64,000 bases of DNA from Strigamia acuminata (lineage: Eukaryota; Arthropoda; Chilopoda; Geophilomorpha; Linotaeniidae). Both the position numbers and the translations under genes were made by a program. The stretch covers positions 1-64,000 of the forward strand of contig CASHSZ010000010.1 of assembly GCA_949358305.1 (NCBI GenBank), read 5' to 3'. How positions within the stretch are numbered: position 1 is the stretch's first letter; each line of letters opens with the position of its first letter. Shown in pieces: positions 57,804 through 64,000 of the stretch. The notes beneath the pieces were generated by a model, which did no database searches, was not told where the DNA came from, and saw only the letters and a list, made by a program, of their open reading frames with translations.

Positions 57804-57855
57804 CGTGGTCGAGTCGCTTAGGCCGGCTGTCCGCTTCTTTTTCGGCTGGCAGCGA

Positions 57856-59428
57856 TGTTGCGAGCAAGAACGCAACAAAAAGATCTGGAGATTTCACGTT
57901 GTTTATTTTCTGAAAGAGAGAAAAGGCTTTTTAATTTTGTTGTCAAGTTTGAATAGATTTGCAACTCTTATCTGACATGTCCAGTTGGTTTGCTGCCTTG
58001 TTGTCACGATCCTGGAAGTTCAAGGGGGTTGTCACTTCGCTTGCCACACCTGGAATGTTTGGAAGTTGTGTTTTTAGTCTTTTGGCATTGTTTTATGTGT
58101 CTTTTTCACTTGTTTGTGTTATTTCTAGTATTTATAAGTTTTCTCCTGTTTCCAGTTCACTTGTGAGAGAGATAGGCGTGCATCGGCAAGATGGCCGCCA
58201 TAGCATAAGTGAGCTGGGAAACGGGAGAACTTGAAATAAGCACAATTGCAGTTTTAGTGCTTGTTTCACTGGTAATTTAATTTATACTAACTTGTATTGG
58301 TGTTTAAGGTAGTCCACAGGTGTCTTAGGTCGCTGGATGGACGTTGGACATCGTTTGTGAGCGTTTGCGAGCGTCGGGCGTGAGCGCACGCCTTGCGACG
58401 CCTCTCGTGGTCGTATGGGTCCTGCAAATGAGTTGAATCGGTCGGGTTTCAATGTCCAAGCACTGGGAAAGTTGTACTGACCGTTCTAGGACGCAGATCC
58501 ATCGTTGAGAAGGCCTGTGAGTCGCTCGCGACCTTGTCTGGCTCCATTCACGTCATTTTAGCAGTTGCATGGTCGCCATCTTAGATTTGGTGCTGCACTG
58601 GTGCCCTGTCATTGTTTCTTTTGGGGTTTTAATGGAACCTGGACATAGGGAATATTTACTAGTTATTGTTTGTATATTTACCAATATTAGTTGATGTTAA
58701 TCTAAGCTTTTACTTTTGTTATTGCATGGTTGTTAAGGGGTTAAAACTGTGACACGTTGCGCCCTCTTTTGGTGGTGATTGGGTTTGGGCTCAGCATTGT
58801 GTTTTGAGTGTAACTAATGTTAGTTTTAGCCTCTGAATTATTTGTTAAGTTTAAGTGAAGTGCTGTTTGCACAGGTCATACTGTTATCAAGGTGTTAGGT
58901 TAAGTTTTGTCTTTATTTATGTTAAGTTTGACATCTGTTGTAGATATACGGAAACCTTGTCGGCACTATTGTTATTATTCAAATCTGTATTGTTTGGTCA
59001 CTGACATTTATTGTAATCAGGTGACCAGTTGTTAAGAGTAGGTTGCTAAAGAAGCAACAGTTGTTATCAGTTGTTAAGTATTAAAAACCAGTTGTTATTT
59101 CTCCTCCTTCTTTGGATAATTTATTCCTGTGTTTCTTTTACTTCAACATTCATGATGACTTGTGAGTAGAGAGCTTTGCCTGCTCTCCTCCTCCCTGGGA
59201 GCACGGAATTTCTACCCAGTAGCTAAAGAGGTTTTGCCAATCACTTCATCTAAATGCAGTCAGGCCTAGTTTCATGCAGTCAGGCCTAACCCTTCTTCAA
59301 GTTAGGCTTATGCTCAGAGAGAGGATTTCAACTTGTCTCTTCAACCACTATACAGTCTCGGGCGGTTTCCAGAGTTTGGTGACCAATTCGCCAGTTTTTT
59401 CCTGTGAGATCCAAGGTTGTTTGCTACA
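57856..59428 (+). repeat. 3' LTR of BEL-B, 1573 bp
   Basis: Same as 50209-51781 except one base seen near 58582. It is preceded by TTTTTCGGCTGGCAGCGA instead of a purine tract, and is followed directly by the TTTC satellite flank. Confidence 0.94.
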
Positions 59429-62400
59429 TTTCTGCTAAGTCAACTGTGATGAGATCAAAAGTCTATTCTCCCAAATCATTGGTTGGATGTTTCTAAAACT
59501 TACATTGGAGCCTTCTACTAAGGTTTAAACACTATTTCTGAACATTCAGAGACATTGGTCTTGTGGTGTTTGTGCTAAGTCAACTGTGATGAGATCAAAA
59601 GTCTATTCTCCCAAATCATTGGTTGGATGTTTCTAAAACTTACATTGGAGCCTTCTACTAAGGTTTAAACACTATTTCTGAACATTCAGAGACATTGGTC
59701 TTGTGGTGTTTGTGCTAAGTCAACTGTGATGAGATCAAAAGTCTATTCTCCCAAATCATTGGTTGGATGTTTCTAAAATTTACATTGGAGCCTTCTACTA
59801 AGGTTTAAACACTATTTCTGAACATTCAGAGACATTGGTCTTGTGGTGTTTGTGCTAAGTCAACTGTGATGAGATCAAAAGTCTATTCTCCTAAATCAAT
59901 GGTTGAATGTTTCTAAAACTTACATTGGAGCCTTCTACTAAGGTTTAAACACTATTTCTGAACATTCAGAGACATTGGACTTGTGGTGTTTATGCTAAGT
60001 CAACTGTGATGAGATCAAAAGTCTATTCTCCCAAATCATTGGTTAGATGTTTCTAAAACTTACATTGGAGCCTTCTACTAAGGTTTAAACACTATTTCTG
60101 AACATTCAGAGACATTGGACTTGTGGTGTTTGTGCTAAGTCAACTGTGATGAGATCAAAAGTCTATTCTCCCAAATCATTGGTTGGATGTTTCTAAAACT
60201 TACATTGGAGCCTTCTACTAAGGTTTAAACACTATTTCTGAACATTCAGAGACATTGGTCTTGTGGCGTTTGTTCTAAGTCAACTGTGATGAGATCAAAA
60301 GTCTATTCTCCCAAATCATTGGTTGGATGTTTCTAAAACTTACATTGGAGCCTTCTACTAAGGTTTAAACACTATTTCTGAACATTCAGAGACATTGGTC
60401 TTGTGGTGTTTGTTCTAAGTCAACTGTGATGAGATCAAAAATCTATTCTCCCAAATCATTGGTTGGATGTTTCTAAAACTTACATTGGAGCCTTCTACTA
60501 AGGTTTAAACACTATTTCTGAACATTCAGAGACATTGGTCTTGTGGTGTTTGTGCTAAGTCAACTGTGATGAGATCAAAAGTCTATTCTCCCAAATCATT
60601 GGTTGGATGTTTCTAAAACTTACATTGGAGCCTTCTACTAAGGTTTAAACACTATTTCTGAACATTCAGAGACATTGGTCTTGTGGTGTTTGTGCTAAGT
60701 CAACTGCGATGTGAAATGAACTCAAAATTTTTTTTTCAAAATTTATTGCTTGGGTGTTGCTAAAACTTATATTGAAGGCTTCTACTAAGGTTTAAACACT
60801 ATTTCTGAACATTCAGAGACATTGGACTTGTGGTGTTTGTGCTAAGTCAACTGTGATGAGATCAAAAGTCTATTCTCCCAAATCATTGGTTGGATGTTTC
60901 TAAAACTTACATTAGAGCCTTCTACTAAGGTTTAAACACTAATTCTGAACATTCAGAGACATTGGTCTTGTGGTGTTTGTGCTAAGTCAACTGTGATGAG
61001 ATCAAAAGTCTATTCTCCCAAATCATTGGTTGGATGTTTCTAAAACTTACATTGGAGCCTTCTACTAAGGTTTAAACACTATTTCTGAACATTCAGAGAC
61101 ATTGGTCTTGTGGTGTTTGTGCTAAGTCAACTGTGATGAGATCAAAAGTCTATTCTCCTAAATCAATGGTTGAATGTTTCTAAAACTTACATTGGAGCCT
61201 TCTACTAAGGTTTAAACACTATTTCTGAACATTCAGAGACATTGGACTTGTGGTGTTTCTGCTAAGTCAACTGTGATGAGATCAAAAGTCTATTCTCCCA
61301 AATCATTGGTTGGATGTTTCTAAAACTTACATTGGAGCCTTCTACTAAGGTTTAAACACTATTTCTGAACATTCAGAGACATTGGTCTTGTGGTGTTTGT
61401 GCTAAGTCAACTGTGATGAGATCAAAAGTCTATTCTCCCAAATCATTGGTTGGATGTTTCTAAAACTTACATTGGAGCCTTCTACTAAGGTTTAAACACT
61501 ATTTCTGAACATTCAGAAACATTGGTCTTGTGGTGTTTGTGCTAAGTCAACTGTGATGAGATCAAAAGTCTATTCTCCCAAATCATTGGTTGGATGTTTC
61601 TAAAACTTACATTGGAGCCTTCTACTAAGGTGTAAACACTATTTCTGAACATTCAGAGACATTGGTCTTGTGGTGTTTGTGCTAAGTCAACTGTGATGAG
61701 ATCAAAAGTCTATTCTCCCAAATCATTGGTTGGATGTTTCTAAAACTTACATTGGAGCCTTCTACTAAGGTTTAAACACTATTTCTGAACATTCAGAGAC
61801 ATTGGTCTTGTGGTGTTTGTGCTAAGTCAACTGTGATGAGATCAAAAGTCTATTCTCCCAAATCATTGGTTGGATGTTTCTAAAACTTACATTAGAGCCT
61901 TCTACTAAGGTTTAAACACTAATTCTGAACATTCAGAGACATTGGTCTTGTGGTGTTTGTGCTAAGTCAACTGTGATGAGATCAAAAGTCTATTCTCCCA
62001 AATCATTGGTTGGATGTTTCTAAAACTTACATTGGAGCCTTCTACTAAGGTTTAAACACTATTTCTGAACATTCAGAGACATTGGTCTTGTGGTGTTTGT
62101 GCTAAGTCAACTGTGATGAGATCAAAAGTCTATTCTCCTAAATCAATGGTTGAATGTTTCTAAAACTTACATTGGAGCCTTCTACTAAGGTTTAAACACT
62201 ATTTCTGAACATTCAGAGACATTGGACTTGTGGTGTTTCTGCTAAGTCAACTGTGATGAGATCAAAAGTCTATTCTCCCAAATCATTGGTTGGATGTTTC
62301 TAAAACTTACATTGGAGCCTTCTACTAAGGTTTAAACACTATTTCTGAACATTCAGAGACATTGGTCTTGTGGTGTTTGTGCTAAGTCAACTGTGATGAG

Positions 62401-64000
62401 ATCAAAAGTCTATTCTCCCAAATCATTGGTTGGATGTTTCTAAAACTTACATTGGAGCCTTCTACTAAGGTTTAAACACTATTTCTGAACATTCAGAAAC
62501 ATTGGTCTTGTGGTGTTTGTGCTAAGTCAACTGTGATGAGATCAAAAGTCTATTCTCCCAAATCATTGGTTGGATGTTTCTAAAACTTACATTGGAGCCT
62601 TCTACTAAGGTGTAAACACTATTTCTGAACATTCAGAGACATTGGTCTTGTGGTGTTTGTGCTAAGTCAACTGTGATGAGATCAAAAGTCTATTCTCCCA
62701 AATCATTGGTTGGATGTTTCTAAAACTTACATTGGAGCCTTCTACTAAGGTTTAAACACTATTTCTGAACATTCAGAGACATTGGTCTTGTGGTGTTTGT
62801 GCTAAGTCAACTGTGATGAGATCAAAAGTCTATTCTCCCAAATCATTGGTTGGATGTTTCTAAAACTTACATTGGAGCCTTCTACTAAGGTTTAAACACT
62901 ATTTCTGAACATTCAGAGACATTGGTCTTGTGGTGTTTGTGCTAAGTCAACTGTGATGAGATCAAAAGTCTATTCTCCTAAATCAATGGTTGAACGTTTC
63001 TAAAACTTACATTGGAGCCTTCTACTAAGGTTTAAACACTATTTCTGAACATTCAGAGACATTGGACTTGTGGTGTTTGTGCTAAGTCAACTGTGATGAG
63101 ATCAAAAGTCTATTCTCCCAAATCATTGGTTGGATGTTTCTAAAACTTACATTGGAGCCTTCTACTAAGGTTTAAACACTATTTCTGAACATTCAGAGAC
63201 ATTGGTCTTGTGGTGTTTGTGCTAAGTCAACTGTGATGAGATCAAAAGTCTATTCTCCTAAATCAATGGTTGAATGTTTCTAAAACTTACATTGGAGCCT
63301 TCTACTAAGGTTTAAACACTATTTCTGAACATTCAGAGACATTGGACTTGTGGTGTTTCTGCTAAGTCAACTGTGATGAGATCAAAAGTCTATTCTCCCA
63401 AATCATTGGTTGGATGTTTCTAAAACTTACATTGGAGCCTTCTACTAAGGTTTAAACACTATTTCTGAACATTCAGAGACATTGGTCTTGTGGTGTTTGT
63501 GCTAAGTCAACTGTGATGAGATCAAAAGTCTATTCTCCCAAATCATTGGTTGGATGTTTCTAAAACTTACATTGGAGCCTTCTACTAAGGTTTAAACACT
63601 ATTTCTGAACATTCAGAAACATTGGTCTTGTGGTGTTTGTGCTAAGTCAACTGTGATGAGATCAAAAGTCTATTCTCCCAAATCATTGGTTGGATGTTTC
63701 TGAAACTTACATTGGAGCCTTCTACTAAGGTGTAAACACTATTTCTGAACATTCAGAGACATTGGTCTTGTGGTGTTTGTGCTAAGTCAACTGTGATGAG
63801 ATCAAAAGTCTATTCTCCCAAATCATTGGTTGGATGTTTCTAAAACTTACATTGGAGCCTTCTACTAAGGTTTAAACACTATTTCTGAACATTCAGAGAC
63901 ATTGGTCTTGTGGTGTTTGTGCTAAGTCAACTGTGATGAGATCAAAAGTCTATTCTCCCAAATCATTGGTTGGATGTTTCTAAAACTTACATTGGAGCCT
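59429..64000. repeat. 140-bp satellite array, block 4 (about 33 monomers, continues past the window)
   Basis: Monomers continue to the last base. Rare variants taaaattta, ttgtggcg and atcaaaaatc recur here (59776, 60264, about 60440) and in block 3 (48167, 48375, about 48550), and the V1 monomers at 48817 and 60707 are 11890 apart. So 48.3-49.2 kb and 60.2-61.1 kb are duplicates, with a two-monomer indel nearby. Confidence 0.96.
61631..63730. repeat. 7- and 8-monomer higher-order repeat
   Basis: The private variant aaggTGtaaac occurs at 61631, 62611 and 63731, spaced 980 bp (7 monomers) and 1120 bp (8 monomers). The cagaaacattgg variant precedes it each time (near 61515, 62495 and 63615). 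A short local amplification is evident, distinct from the 35-monomer unit. Confidence 0.85.

Larger units (their letters stand above)
50209..59428 (+). mobile_element. BEL/Pao LTR retrotransposon, family B, complete (9220 bp)
   Basis: LTRs of 1573 bp (50209-51781 and 57856-59428) differ by one base by eye (gccatctttgat near 50935 against gccatcttagat near 58582). A primer site, a 0.73-kb leader and one open gag-pol ORF lie between them. The protein is homologous to BEL-A over its full length but clearly a different family with more G/C-rich codons. A TTTC target duplication flanks it. The copy looks complete and potentially active. Confidence 0.95.

Noticed and set aside
57804-57855. An env-like third ORF after BEL-B pol
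   Set aside because: Only 52 bases separate the polyprotein stop from the 3' LTR; BEL-A has about 60. There is no room for env.

Overview
The window reads as a block of invertebrate (metazoan, possibly arthropod) heterochromatin. It is a 140-bp tandem satellite array invaded by four long LTR retrotransposons, one of which carries a fifth nested inside it. BEL/Pao elements are known from animals. The Copia primer site matches the 3' end of animal initiator tRNA-Met. I see no host single-copy gene, rRNA, tRNA gene or CRISPR array. The species cannot be named from the sequence.

Layout. 1-8277: BEL/Pao element A1 on the minus strand, with the left LTR cut by the window edge. 8278-11242: satellite. 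11243-19621: an 8.4-kb LTR element with 1746-bp LTRs and no recognisable protein (LARD-like), on the plus strand. 19622-20976: satellite. 20977-38544: BEL/Pao element A2 on the minus strand, same family as A1, split by a plus-strand Copia element at 26019-34252. 38545-50208: satellite with a long higher-order repeat. 50209-59428: BEL/Pao element B, plus strand, complete. 59429-64000: satellite.

How it fits together. Both BEL families encode one long Gag-protease-RT-RNase H-integrase polyprotein, and the ORFs of A1 and B are open from end to end. The Copia polyprotein is also open, but a 1214-bp tandem duplication places a second leader and a truncated gag start upstream of it. The LARD-like element has no enzymes, but it shares LTR termini, an offset tRNA-His-like primer site and a pre-3'-LTR box with the BEL elements, so a BEL family plausibly mobilises it. 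Target-site duplications are readable for four insertions: CCCA, CTTGT, AAAAG and TTTC. LTR pairs are identical or nearly so by eye (LARD 3 differences, BEL-B 1, BEL-A2 and Copia none seen), so the insertions are young and Copia is younger than its BEL host.

The satellite has about 147 monomers in the window. Two variant monomer types mark a 35-monomer higher-order repeat of 4913 bp (38621 to 43534, then repeated in part), and a 7/8-monomer repeat lies near the right end. All comparisons were made by reading, without alignment software.
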